Positions 54,286 to 64,000 of a stretch of 64,000 nt of DNA are shown in pieces (within the stretch, counting starts at the first letter, position 1; each line of letters starts with the position of its first letter). The DNA is taken from positions 48,329,370 to 48,393,369 of the forward strand of contig CM054117.1 of NCBI GenBank assembly GCA_028673005.1, written 5' to 3'. The notes under the pieces are model-generated. The model saw nothing but the letters and a program-made list of their open reading frames with translations, did not search any database and was not told the DNA's origin. This DNA is from Tanypteryx hageni (taxonomy: Eukaryota > Arthropoda > Insecta > Odonata > Petaluridae). The position numbers and the translations under genes are program-made.

Positions 54286-54948
54286 TTACTTATAAATCAA
54301 TACAGCCAATTCATAGCACAACTTATACATTTCATTTCGCAAATTGAAGCAATTTGCGAAAATAAATCTTTTATTGTCGAACCCGTTTTCTTCAGAGGAT
54401 CTCACAAAGTAATCGTAGTTAGTGCACAATTCGCACAGTTCGTTTTGATAAGTCTCGAGTGCGCGGCACGAATGTTCTAATGCTGCATATTTACATCCGA
54501 CACATTTTTAGACGACATTCTTTAAGCTGGCGCACAGTTATTTGAAAAATATTGTGGACATTCTCGTCATACCGGTTCTCGCACAAACCTAAAACGTGTT
54601 CGATACAATATTATATAGCAGTAAGCCTAGCTATGAAGCACTCCCCAACCACACACTATATCTGTCCTCTTTCGCAGTTTTAATAACTTTTTCTCCGTAT
54701 AATTCGTCGAATGTCAATTTTACACTGTCGAAGGTGACATCCGGTGCTCCACACCATAGATTGCTCTTTAAAAACATTTCAACCGATTCACCATAACTCA
54801 TCGGCTCTTTCCACTGCGTAGGCGTGAGTAAAACGCCACAGATTCTATTCTTTCCTACGAAGACTGCAGGTTTAAACGCGTTTCGAAAATCCATCCCTGT
54901 GTGTACTTCCTTCGTACCGGATGAATTGATATCATAAACGGTGACCAT
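54286..54948 (-). pseudogene. PC4-like small gene family (copy 5 of 5)
   Basis: From an ATG at 54948: MVTVYDINSSGTKEV, FKPAVFVGKNRICGVLLTP, TQWKEPMSYGESVEMFL, then YGEKVIKTAKEDRYSVWLGS. After a break near 54630, ELCELCTNYDYFVRSSEENG and FDNKRFIF lead to a TAA at 54286-54288. This copy shows the PC4-like G-V-L-L-T-P-x-Q-W step best. Its start touches the truncated 3' edge of the Jockey RT at 54949. Confidence 0.55.
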
Positions 54949-56441
54949 TATGAGAGATGGTAAGTCGGAACGAGTCGGGAATTGTTTGTGATGTAGTGCA
55001 GTGTGACGTTTTGGAATGTTTCTAATTTCCGCATGTTAGTTTTCGCCTTGTTACCGAATAGCTCGCATCCGTACAGCAGGGTTGGCCGAATGTGAGATAG
55101 GTATAGCCGAATTTTTTCGCCCCTTCGTAATTTAGAATTTTTGCTTATGAGGGGCATGAGTAATTTCCTCATACCGCTCGTTTTATTTATCGCCTGCTGT
55201 ACGTGTGCACCCCATGTCAGTTTCTGATTGAAGTGTAACCCTAATAATTTGTGTGAGCTTCGCATCGGTATCTCGGTGCCTCGGAATTCGAGGCGGAGGG
55301 AAGGCGTGAATTTTTGCTTCTTGGTAAAGTTGACAAGAACGCTTTTATCGGCGTTAATTTCAACTTTCCAGTCCAGCGTCCACTTTTCTAGCAGGTACAG
55401 ATGATTTTGGATACGTCGTACAGCTGCGTTGACCTGTTGCGACTGCGAAGAGATCGCAGTGTCATCCACAAACATGTAGACTTGAGTTTGTGGAGAAGAA
55501 GGAAAGTCATTGACAAAGAGGTTGAAGAGGATCGGACTCAAGGTTGCCCCCTGGGGGACGCTACAAGAAATCCTCTTAGAAGAGGAGAGCCGACCATCCA
55601 CAGCGACTCGCAGGGACCTTCCGGAGAGGAAGCTCCTGCAGATCTTTTGCAAGTACAATGGAAAATCCATTGCGGCGAGTTTAAGTAGCAGGCCTTCGTG
55701 CCACACCTGATCGAAGGCCTTGGCGACGTGTAGGAAAAGTACTTCCGTCCGTCCTCGGGAGTTGAATCCGTCCGTTATATTCTCCACCAAACGAAGGATT
55801 TGGTGGGGTGCGGAGGTCTTTCGTCTGAAACCCATCTGCTCAGGTCTTATTAGGTGGTTAGCCCGGATGTGGTGATCGAAGCGGGCGAGGATTATCTTCT
55901 CGAACACCTTCGAGAGGTTTGAGAGGAGGGTGGCTGGCTGGGAGAGACGGATCTTTCCCCGGTTTCGGAATCATGACGACTTTGCCACGCTTCCAATTCC
56001 AGGGGAAGTGGGATGCGGTAAGGCAGGCGTTGTAGAGGTTTGTAATAGACGAAATAGCAGGGGGGTGATATTCATGAGCATCCGGTTACTAACTTCATCT
56101 AGGCCTGAAGCCTTGCGGGGGTTAAGCTCCTTGATGAGCTGTCGTGTTTCGTCGTCCGTAGTGGGAACTGGGGGTGGGCAGGGGGAGAGGCTAAGCAAGA
56201 TTAAATTCTTCCTCGCCTCCTCCTCCGTCTTGGTCTTTTCTCAGTCCTCGCGTAGCGTCATGGTGCCGGCCAAATGCTCCGCAAACAGCTCGGCGTCGTG
56301 AATGTACTCGTCCAGGTGCCTGAGGGGCGTCGGTATGTGCGCTTGACCCGTCAGCCGCTTGGCCATATGCCAAGTCGAGCCGTCTTTCAGGGAGGGGGAG
56401 GACATCTTCCTCTCCCACTCCCGGTTGTGAAATTCCGTCAT
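54949..56441 (-). pseudogene. Jockey RT with altered catalytic motifs
   Basis: A linker (MTEFHNREWERKMSSPSL) and KELNPRKASGLDEVSNRML lead to the RT. At 54948-55907 come GFRRKTSAPHQILRLVE, motif A as FLHVAKAFDQVWHEG and SVPQGATLSPILFNLF. Motif C follows as MFVDDTAI, then LRLEFRGTEIP and the C-terminal start. Motif A has H where the first aspartate (FLDVAKAFD) is expected, which would abolish metal binding. Frame changes occur near 56200 and 55930. Confidence 0.8.
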
Positions 56442-56502
56442 TCCTTTCTTAACAGCCTGTAAGCGCTGGACATCGCGCCCGTGATTCGGCTAACCTGCGC
56501 GT

Positions 56503-58265
56503 TCACGCCCTCGATCGTGGGATCGATAAGGCGCGGTAATGAGGCGAACGTCTCGTCAATAGATGATTTGTACATGCTCCAGTCTGTACGGATGATGGGG
56601 GAGGGGAAGGAGCCGAGAGATGATCAGTCATAATGTCGACCCTTATAGGATAGTGGTCCGAGGTAAGCGCTTGTATCACACGTGGAGTACCGTGGGCGGG
56701 AAGGGACCGACGGGCGAGAAGGGTGGGGGCGGCCGCTGGGATGTTTTTCGCTTGCGCTGCCGCGCGGCGAGGGTCGGCGGGAGAAGGGGGAGGGAAGGCA
56801 AAGGGACGAGGGGCTGGGCGGGGGGAGGGTAGGGTAGGGTGAGTTGCGGCCGAGAAGATGAATGGAGAGGTAGCGGGGGGAGGGGCGGCTCGGTTGGAGA
56901 ACCAAGCGTTAGTGGCGGGGATGGGGGCGGGGACAAAATTTCGCGTCGCTCGGGCTGATCCTCGCGACGTGTTTGGACTGGACCGCTGCCTGCGGCTCTC
57001 GAGGATGCCCTGATATGCTTGGCGTCCCCGATAATTGGCAGGGTGAAATACTTTGCAATTCACGCATTGCGCCGGCGCAGTGCGATCTCTCTTAGGGCAG
57101 TCTATCGTGAGATGCCCCTCGAGGCATTTCACGCATCGCGCCGTATCAGCGCAGTAGTTCTTAGTATGGCCGAAGTTCTGGCAGCGCTGGCACTGGACGA
57201 TACCCTTAGGCTTTACATATGGCCTGATGTCTACGTTAGACGATCCCATCAGAATTTTGGTGTCGAGGATTTTGGCGTGATCCTCGCACTTTTCCAAAAA
57301 TACATGAAAAACCGGGGTGTTCCTCCTGGGGACGGTGTTGAGCCCAGCGGCCCGTTCTTCCCTCGACGGCTTGGTTGACATTATCTGCGTCACTGTCTTG
57401 ACACCGCAACCAAGCCGTTCGAGGGCTTGCTTTAACGATGCCGCGGTGGCATGCTCGTGGAGCGAGCGCACGGTATATTGGGGGAGGCGGTCCTCCGGCA
57501 GCTGATACCCCGAAAAGGCCAGTTTGCGGGCTTTCAGAATGTCCCGCGTCTTGCGGTAGTCCGCAGCGCTGGCGCTGCGACCTTTAACCTTGCAGACGGG
57601 CTGCTCCTGCAACTCGTCGATTAGGGCCTGGTAAGTGGTTTCCCAATTCATCGTGTCCCGCAAAATTAGCACGGGGATTTTCGTAGATTTAGCCGGAGGA
57701 ACCACCTCCATCGCGATCGCGGTGTCCCCAGGAGTTATCGGGGCGAAACGATTTGACGTGACTGTCAGCGACTCTTGCGATGCAATTCGCATCCTTTTGA
57801 GGCTGACTTTTTGCCTTCGACGAGGGTGAAGCCCTCGTCGATCTGATGGGTCGCGGGTTTGGGTGGGGCGCTGAGTATTATCGGGTTTTTTTGCGACGCG
57901 GAATAAGCTCGCAACACATCAAGCGCCGCCGAAACGGCGGAAGGCAACTTCGGACTTACCGACTGGACCGGATCGGCTGAGGCCTCGCTGACTGCGGACT
58001 GGTGTTCCATCGGCTGCGGCGCTGACGGAGGAGGCGCGGCCTTGGCGGGGTCTGGCTGTGGCGCCGCGTCAGGAAGCGGCTTGCCCTTCTTCCCTTCTTT
58101 CTTAGGCTTGGTGGCGGGTTGCTGGGTTTCCAGAGGCAGCTGTTGTGGCTTGCACACGGCCCCATTGGCTGATGCCCTTGGCATCGCGGGTTGGAAGGGC
58201 GATGGTGTGTGGAGGGAGAAGGGGACGAAGGTGAGGGGGGCGGCTTTCGCCAGGGAAACGGTCAC
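56503..58265 (-). pseudogene. Jockey ORF1, gag-like, one frameshift
   Basis: The frame 57765-58265 gives a P/A-rich start ending FTLVEGKKSASK. It shifts near 57780 into the 429-residue frame 56503-57792, which has KIPVLILRDTMNWETTY, an RRM-like region (AASLKQALERLGCGVKTV) and knuckles CQRCQNFGHTKNYC, CVKCLEGHLTIDC and CVNCKVFHPANYRG. The tail passes into endonuclease sequence. It is the RNA-binding partner of ORF2. Confidence 0.75.
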
Positions 58266-58330
58266 TCCCGAGTCCGGGGAGTCCGTCGTCGCTGTGGAGC
58301 AAGTAGAGGGATTTTGTTCCTTCTGGCACA

Positions 58331-58428
58331 GCCGCCATCTTGGATTGCGTCATATCCGGTCGGCCATATTGGATTACGTCATATCCGGTCGGCCATATTG
58401 GATGACGTCATATCCGGTCGGCCATTTT
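58331..58428 (-). promoter_or_regulatory. 29-bp tandem repeats with YY1-like and CRE-like sites, Jockey 5' UTR
   Basis: Three 29-bp units (58342-58370, 58371-58399, 58400-58428) each hold a GTCATATCCGGTCGGCCAT core. On the minus strand the array contains AAGATGGCGGC (58331-58341), a YY1/Pho-type site, plus related CCAATATGGCCG steps and one TGACGTCA. This would suit an internal promoter read into ORF1. Confidence 0.55.
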
Positions 58429-58602
58429 GGATGTTGATGGACCTCCTCCTATGAGAATACATTGTCTCGAGTGTACTAGTTTTATATAATAATAAACCTG
58501 TTGAAAAGCTGCTCAAAAATTCTTTTATTTTAAACCTATCCTCTTCATAACTTATTATTAGCGTCAACAGATGACGACTATGTGGAAAAAATTAAAAAGG
58601 TT

Positions 58603-59450
58603 AAATCAGGGAGATGGAGTGGAATAAAAGTCAATTTACGAAATGGATAACACTCCGTCTTTTTTTATTAGCGATAATCGTACATCATGTTGTGTGTTGT
58701 AGGAGTTGATTTCTTCTTCGGTGATTCCTGTGGAGTATCTTTTGGGTAGGAATACTTTTCTCCTCCATATTCCTCCCCCCTGCTGCGTTATTATTGCTAC
58801 CAATGCCGGCCCATATCGGGTTGACATCCTCTCCAATGATGATATAGGGTAGCTGTAGGATTCTTGTAGATCCTCAGGCTTCATAAATAAGATAGTTGTT
58901 TCACCACTCAACATTGCTAATTTAGCTTTCAACGATTCCATCTGAAAAAATCGGAGAGGGGGAATGTAAATAGATGAAAAATGTAATTTAAACATAGTGG
59001 AATTATTAAAATATTAACTTACTGCGGCTGACTGCTGATTGCGACACCGGCAAATGGTGCACTGGCAGGGCGAAGAGGAAGGTGAAATCGGAGGTGAAGA
59101 CGGTGGTGGGGATGCCGGCGAATACGCTGGTGAACGTGGAGGTGAAGATGGTGCCGGTGATGAAGATGAATAGGCCGGTGAAGCTAGCGTTGATGGAAAA
59201 TATGTGTACGTGCACTGAGCTTCGTGCTCCCAACATATACTGCACTGGCAGAAGATTTCCTTGTGACAGCACAGGGTATGTGAGAAACACGCAACTGATT
59301 CCATTGTGGTCATTTCACAGCAGTTATATACTGGAGGAGAATAAAGGGGGGTGTATTTATTAGAAGGTCTAACAGTGTTTTTTATGAAGCGTCCTCAAAC
59401 CAGTCTCAAACCGGTCTTGACTGCACCTGCTCTAAAAGTCGAAGAAGGTC
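58603..59450. repeat. duplicated segment, second copy of 44831-45640
   Basis: It starts at AAATCAGGGAGATGGAGTGG in both places and runs without large gaps through the spliced gene and into the minisatellite. A few single-base changes and a 3-base insertion in exon 2 separate the copies. The flanks on the left differ completely. Confidence 0.85.
58636..59313 (-). CDS. spliced cysteine/S-P-rich protein with VFLPKR motif (copy 3 of 3), intact
   Basis: Exon 1 is 59023-59313 and exon 2 is 58636-58941. The 81-base intron has the same GTAAGT and TTTTTTCAG sites as the copy at 44864-45538. The protein is 198 residues, one serine longer (YPISSLERM). All cysteines, SPP repeats and the RYGPALVAIITQ and RRKVFLPKRYSTG blocks are kept. 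Differences are few (for example V to P at the end, S to P in the linker). Two intact copies among so many pseudogenes point to a recent duplication, or to selection on the frame. Confidence 0.65.
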
Positions 59451-60212
59451 TAGGAATGTTTTTCATGAGATATTCCCAAGCCAACCTCGATTGCACCTGC
59501 TCGAATAATTGACGATTTGATAGACGTCGTTAAGAGTCGAAGGTCTGGAATTTTTTTTATGAGACATTCTCAAACCGGTCTTGACTGCACCTGCTCTAAA
59601 AGTCGAAGAAGGTCTGGGAATGTTTTTCATGAGATATTCCCAAGCCAACCTCGATTGCACCTGCTCGAATAATTGACGATTTGAGAGACGTCGTTAAGAG
59701 TCGAAGGTCTGGAATTTTTTTATGAGGGATTCTCAAACCGGTCTTGACTGCACCTGCTCTAAAAGTCGAAGGTCTGGGAATGTTTTTCATGAGATATTCC
59801 CAAGCCAACCTCGATTGCACCTGCTCGAATAATTGACGATTTGAGAGACGTCGTTAAGAGTCGAAGGTCTGGAATTTTTTTATTAGGCATTCTCAAACCG
59901 GTCTTGACTGCACCTGCTCTAAAAGTCGAAGAAGGTCTGGGAATGTTTTTCATGAGATATTCCCAAGCCAACCTCGATTGCACCTGCTCGAATAATTGAC
60001 GATTTGAGGGACGTCGTTAAGAGTCGAAGGTCTGGAATTTTTTTATGAGGGATTCTCAAACCGGTCTTGACTGCACCTGCTCTAAAAGTCGAAGGTCTGG
60101 GAATGTTTTTCATGAGATATTCCCAAGCCAACCTCGATTGCACCTGCTCGAATAATTGACGATTTGAGGGACGTCGTTAAGAGTCGAAGGTCTGGAATTT
60201 TTTTGAGGCATT
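59370..60212. repeat. minisatellite of about 160-bp units upstream of copy 3
   Basis: Roughly five units with boundaries near 59497, 59660, 59820, 59983 and 60143, alternating a TTTTTTTATGAG step with a TTTTTCATGAGATATTCCC step. Each contains CTCGAATAATTGACGATTTG and GACGTCGTTAAGAGTCGAAG. Spacing is 160 or 163. It lies just upstream of the gene start and is cut by CR1 at 60213. Confidence 0.8.
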
Positions 60213-60302
60213 CTCATCTACATCTACATTATACCCTGCAAGTCACCTTTTTGGTGGATGGCAGGGGGTGCAGTGCACCAAGGGGTCCATAGTTTTCCTA
60301 CG

Positions 60303-62390
60303 TTATCTTTTTCTATTATGGTCTCTTATCGTCCTAGGGAAAAACGATCCTCTATATCGCTCCGTTCTACAGTCGATCTCGCGAATCTTATCCTCACTGT
60401 CCTGCCTTCCCAGATACGTCGGGCTTCTGATAAGTCCTACTACCTCATTCGCTAGTCCTTCCGACATAAATTTTTCCAGTAGTTTAATTCTAGCCTGCAG
60501 CCTACGTTCCTCTAACGATGTCCATTTCAGATTTTCTATTAATGATGTTACGCTTTGTTTACTATCGTAATTCCTCTTTACAAATCTAGCTGCCCTGCGC
60601 TGAACCTTTTCTAACTCGTTAGTGAATCCCTTTTCGTAAGGATCCCACACAGCTGAAGCATATTCGACCTGCGGTCGAACCAAGGATAAATAACATATTT
60701 CTTTCACTTTTTCGGAGCTATTTCGAACTATTCTCCCTATAAAGGCCAGCTTTTTGTTAGCGGCACCTATCAATCGGCGAATGTGGGTGTCCCACGAGAG
60801 ATCACGATGGATCGTGACTCCGAGGTATTTAATCGAGTCTGAAACTGGGATCTGTACTCCGTCCAACGAATAATTATTATTCAACGAGATACTCTTGGTT
60901 CTCCAGAAGTTGATGACACAGCTTTTCTTTTGGTTTATCTCTAACTGCCATTCCTTAAACCATGCAGAAATAGCTTCTAGGTCATTTTGGAGATACTGGT
61001 GGTCTTCCGGATTGCTTATTTCTCTATAGATGACGGCGTCGTCCGCGAAAAGCCTAATTTTACTTCTGACTACTGAGCTGATATCGTTTATATAAATTAG
61101 AAATAATAACGGACCAATTACACTACCCTGTGGAACGCCAGAGACAACCTCCACTAAGTTAGAAGATTTTCCATCTATAACAACCATCTGCTTCCTATGA
61201 TTTAAAAATTCACGGATCCAACTAACGATTTTAGAATTAACGCCTAAGGTTTCTAATTTCGTTATTAACTTCCTGTGAGGTACCTTATCAAAGGCTTTCC
61301 TAAAATCTAAGAAGATGGCATCGACCTGCTTATTCTTTTCTCCGCTTCTCAGTAAACAATTAACAAAAAGACCGAGCTGAGTATCACATGACCTACCTTT
61401 CCTGAAGCCGTGTTGACAATCATCTAACAATAAATTACTATCAAGAAATCGCATTATGTTGCTAACGAGTATATGCTCGAGAATCTTACACGATATCGAA
61501 GTTAAAGAAATCGGTCTGTAATTTTCTGGGTTCTCCTTGTCGCCGCCCTTATGAATTGGGGTAACGTGCGCTAACCTCCAGTCGCTAGGGACCTCTGCGC
61601 GAGAAATAAATTTCTCGAAGATTATCAGAAGAAAAGGTGCTATTTCTTCAGCTAATTCTTTTAAAACGCGAGCAGGAATTTCTTCGGGGCCAGTGGCTTT
61701 GTTATGTCTGATGGAACTTAATTGCTTTGCTATTCCCGCCTCAGAAAATACTATATCGTCCATCAGGTCCCCCCTTATTACGGGTGCATAATGTACGCAG
61801 TGGTCGCTGACGGCTGTGAATGCTTTTACAAAATGACCGTTTAACAGGTTGGCTTTCTCTACGCTATCATGAATAACGGCACCCGAGTCATTACGCAGGG
61901 AAGGTATTGTAGGGCCTCTACCTTGGACCTCTCTCACATAGGACCAAAACGCTTTAGGGTCCTCCTTCAAATAATTACGTAATACCTTATTCCGGAAGTT
62001 AGTAAAAGCCTCGCGCATAGTAGTTCTCGCTTTAATGCGGGATTCCTTATACGTCTTAACTTTAGTTGCTCTATATTCATCGGATGATGTAGACGGCATA
62101 TTTTTTATTTTCGCGTGGCTTATTCTCTGACGCCTAAGCGCACTCCTAACTTGCTTATTGTACCAACGTGGCTCTTTATTGTCGACCTTCAATTTAATTG
62201 GAATGTACTTATCGATACTCTCTAGCATTATATCCTTGAATAGTTTCCATGACGACTCAGCACCTGATCGTTCGGTCATATCACGGAAGCCAGGTAGTAT
62301 TTCTCGTAGGCGCGACCTGAAGCTTGAAAAGTTTGCCCTAGCAAATATATAAAACTTTCTTTGAGGCTTGAGGTGCCTATCGATTTTCAA
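60303..62390 (-). CDS. CR1 reverse transcriptase, long open frame with intact catalytic motifs
   Basis: The 695-residue frame covers the endonuclease-RT linker (FYIFARANFSSFRSRLREIL, PRWYNKQVRSALRRQR) and the whole RT: PEEIPARVLKELAEE, NYRPISLTSISCKILEHIL, QHGFRKGRSCDTQL, motif A IFLDFRKAFDKVPH, SGVPQGSVIGPLLF and motif C LFADDAVIYRE. The C-terminal domain follows to the usual FFPRTIRDHNRK end. The FADD aspartates are kept, unlike at 33.5 kb. It lacks its endonuclease in frame, which lies upstream at 62390-63066 with breaks. Confidence 0.85.
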   Translation of the reverse strand: MKIDRHLKPQRKFYIFARANFSSFRSRLREILPGFRDMTERSGAESSWKLFKDIMLESIDKYIPIKLKVDNKEPRWYNKQVRSALRRQRISHAKIKNMPSTSSDEYRATKVKTYKESRIKARTTMREAFTNFRNKVLRNYLKEDPKAFWSYVREVQGRGPTIPSLRNDSGAVIHDSVEKANLLNGHFVKAFTAVSDHCVHYAPVIRGDLMDDIVFSEAGIAKQLSSIRHNKATGPEEIPARVLKELAEEIAPFLLIIFEKFISRAEVPSDWRLAHVTPIHKGGDKENPENYRPISLTSISCKILEHILVSNIMRFLDSNLLLDDCQHGFRKGRSCDTQLGLFVNCLLRSGEKNKQVDAIFLDFRKAFDKVPHRKLITKLETLGVNSKIVSWIREFLNHRKQMVVIDGKSSNLVEVVSGVPQGSVIGPLLFLIYINDISSVVRSKIRLFADDAVIYREISNPEDHQYLQNDLEAISAWFKEWQLEINQKKSCVINFWRTKSISLNNNYSLDGVQIPVSDSIKYLGVTIHRDLSWDTHIRRLIGAANKKLAFIGRIVRNSSEKVKEICYLSLVRPQVEYASAVWDPYEKGFTNELEKVQRRAARFVKRNYDSKQSVTSLIENLKWTSLEERRLQARIKLLEKFMSEGLANEVVGLIRSPTYLGRQDSEDKIREIDCRTERYRGSFFPRTIRDHNRKR

Positions 62391-63066
62391 CTTACACTCT
62401 GCATATACGGCCTGATGATCGCTTATCCCATCTTCAATGGTGACTTTGTTTATTCTTTCTGGGACGTTAGTTGCTAATAAATCTAATATGTTTCCCGATC
62501 GCGTTGGCTGACTAATTGAAGGAGAGAGTGCTCGCAGAATGTTTCGATTAATGCCTCACAGGATTCGCGTTCTTTACCTCTAGATTCGAAACAGATTTTC
62601 CCAATCAATTGAGTGTAAGTTAAAGTCACCACCGACTATAACGATACCATCTTGATTTATCAGTCTAAGCTTTGATAATTATTTCTCGAGACTTAAAATA
62701 CAATCTACACCAGCGTTAGGTGTCCTGTAAAACGAGCATATGAATACCTTTTTGGAGCCATCTTTACCTATGCGGCACCAAACACTCGATATCCTCGTCA
62801 CTTATCGGAATCTCACTGCTATCGTACTTATCGCTAACCGCTATGAAAACTCCCCCGCCCGATCTATTAGCGCGATCTTTTCTATAGACACGATAGTCTC
62901 TAGGAAATATCTCCTGACTCTGAATCTCATCCGTTAACCAACTTTCTGTGCCTATCACGACGTCGGCCTGCAGACTGCGAATAAGATGCTCGAACTCTGC
63001 AATTTTCCTACGGATGCTGCGACAGTTCAGTACGACGACGTTTAATTTCTCACTATCACTTCGCAT
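62391..63066 (-). pseudogene. CR1 endonuclease, frameshifted
   Basis: It starts MRSDSEKLNVVVLNCRSI, then VVIGTESWLTDEIQSQEIF, YRKDRANRSGGGVFIAVS and a frame change near 62770. Further blocks with DFNLHS and an SDHQAVYAE end lie in other frames down to 62391. It corresponds to 34747-35450 of the other CR1 copy. Confidence 0.7.
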
Positions 63067-63126
63067 ACTAATCTCACCCTTGACTTTCTCTTCCACTCTA
63101 AAACTACATGCGCTCCCACGCTCCCA

Positions 63127-64000
63127 CGTCTGCATACTCTGCCACGTGCCTGTTGTAATCGGTTGGCAAATATTAGATATTGGTCCAGCTCTATTCCTAG
63201 GTATTTTCCAGACGCGCTGGGGTGCACCACCATCCCCCAAAGGTTAATGCTGATTGGATCTCTTGTGCGTCCGTCAAATCGGTCTGTAAAGAGGAGAAGG
63301 GTGGTCTTAGTGGGGTTTGGTCGGAGTCTCCAGCGTAGCATCCATCATTGTAGGAAGGTGACAGCTTGCTGGAGGCATTTTCTGGTCTTACTGATTGTTT
63401 TTTTGCGTTGTCCAGAGAGCGGTATCGTCCGCGTATAGCTCAGTAGTGACTTCGCGTGTCCTGTCCGCTGGGATGTAGCAGTATAAGATGAACAGAATTG
63501 GTGACAGTACTGTTCCCTGCGGCACTCCTGCTGCGATGTTATATGGGGAGAACAGTTCATCCCGTACACTCACTTTGTCGGTCCTGTTTCGGATGAAAGA
63601 ATTGATTAAGCGGACTACTCCTATTATAAATCCTGGCGTCGTTATTAGTTTGTCGATTAGACCGTCATGGCAGAGCTTGTCAAATGCTCTTTCGATGTCC
63701 AGGCAAAGTACGGCCGTATACTTCCTGGCGTTTAGTCCTTTTATGGCGTCGTTGGTTAGGAGCATCAGTGGGTTGACCGTGGATTGGTGTGGCCGGAAAG
63801 TATCCCTGATAATTCTGTGGTGAGTAGGATCCGCTTGGTTGCTATTTTTTCAAACCACTTTCCCATGGTACTCGTGAGACTGATGGGTTTGTAGTTTTCT
63901 GCTGACCTGACTGCCTTTCCAGGTTTGGGATCATTACCGTGATCATTATATTCCAGGCCTGAGGGTAATAACTTAAAAGGAGGCAAGAGTTAAATATTAG
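63127..64000 (-). mobile_element. Jockey RT segment, second copy of 47214-48087; runs off the right edge
   Basis: The offset is a constant 15,913 bases and I noticed no difference between the copies. The translations of the RT frame (63388-63765) and its neighbours are identical to those at 47475-47852 and 47852-48073. It includes motif A LCLDIERAFDKL and motif C ELYADDTALW. It carries the same frame breaks as the first copy, so those predate the duplication. Confidence 0.9.

Larger units (their letters stand above)
54949..58440 (-). mobile_element. Jockey-clade element with internal deletion, 3' truncated
   Basis: Order on the minus strand: tandem-repeat promoter region (58342-58428), ORF1 (58265-56503), almost no endonuclease, RT (56441-54949). 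The endonuclease is reduced to its last block, LTSDHYPIRVDI, fused to the ORF1 tail. The 3' end of ORF2 is missing, but the fragment at 19.5-20.3 kb belongs to the same family and shows it. Confidence 0.8.
60213..63127 (-). mobile_element. CR1-clade element, 5' truncated
   Basis: Its 3' end on the minus strand reads TGTAGATGTAGATG, as at 32645, and lies in the minisatellite. The 5' edge at 63127 joins Jockey sequence at the short shared word CGTCTGCATACTCTGCC. ORF1 is absent, and the endonuclease start is at 63066. Confidence 0.8.

Noticed and set aside
59370..60212. CRISPR array
   Set aside because: Units are about 160 bp and contiguous, without short repeats separated by unique spacers, and the context is eukaryotic.

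Overview
The window looks like a transposon and virus-relic island from an arthropod, most likely an insect. I see no conserved single-copy host gene. Almost every recognisable reading frame belongs to a mobile element or to a large DNA-virus-like element. The arthropod assignment rests on the mix present: Jockey, I, R1, RTE and CR1 non-LTR retrotransposons, Penelope-like and DIRS-like elements, a hAT remnant, tRNA-derived sequences and Polinton/adintovirus-like genes, with short spliceosomal introns. The species cannot be told from this sequence.

Layout. At 1-9.8 kb there are a hAT relic, two copies of a PC4-like small gene, R1 and Jockey scraps, an RTE element with an intact 998-residue ORF and a tRNA-like head (4.3-7.6 kb), and two unrecognised genes at 7.9-9.1 kb. 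At 10-20 kb a plus-strand family-2 DNA polymerase B gene is split by a 5.3 kb Jockey element with a 12-bp target duplication, and two DIRS-like fragments lie either side of it. At 20-31 kb there is the 5' half of an I-type element, then a run of minus-strand virus-like genes: two different PolB families, a packaging-ATPase N-terminus, a PC4-like gene and a small VFLPKR-motif gene. These are broken up by Penelope, Jockey ORF1, a SINE and CR1 insertions. At 31-36.5 kb a 360-bp exon-plus-intron unit is tandemly amplified and interrupted by a CR1 element. At 37-46 kb are LINE ends, a second packaging ATPase, a nearly full-length but broken family-1 PolB, and two spliced minus-strand genes.

At 46-58.5 kb three Jockey elements alternate with virus-like remnants: a capsid-like C-terminus, an unrecognised conserved gene and two PC4-like copies. 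At 58.6-64 kb the spliced gene of 44.9-45.5 kb and its minisatellite recur, a CR1 element follows, and then about 870 bp of the Jockey element of 47-48 kb is repeated without visible change.

Working together. PolB (priming and replication), an A32/FtsK-like packaging ATPase and a capsid-like protein are the hallmarks of Polinton/adintovirus-like elements. Here they recur in broken, permuted sets with the same accessory genes (PC4-like in five copies, VFLPKR protein in three). All are on the minus strand except one PolB family-2 copy. Most carry frameshifts. The two copies of the spliced VFLPKR gene and the RTE ORF are the main reading frames that remain intact.
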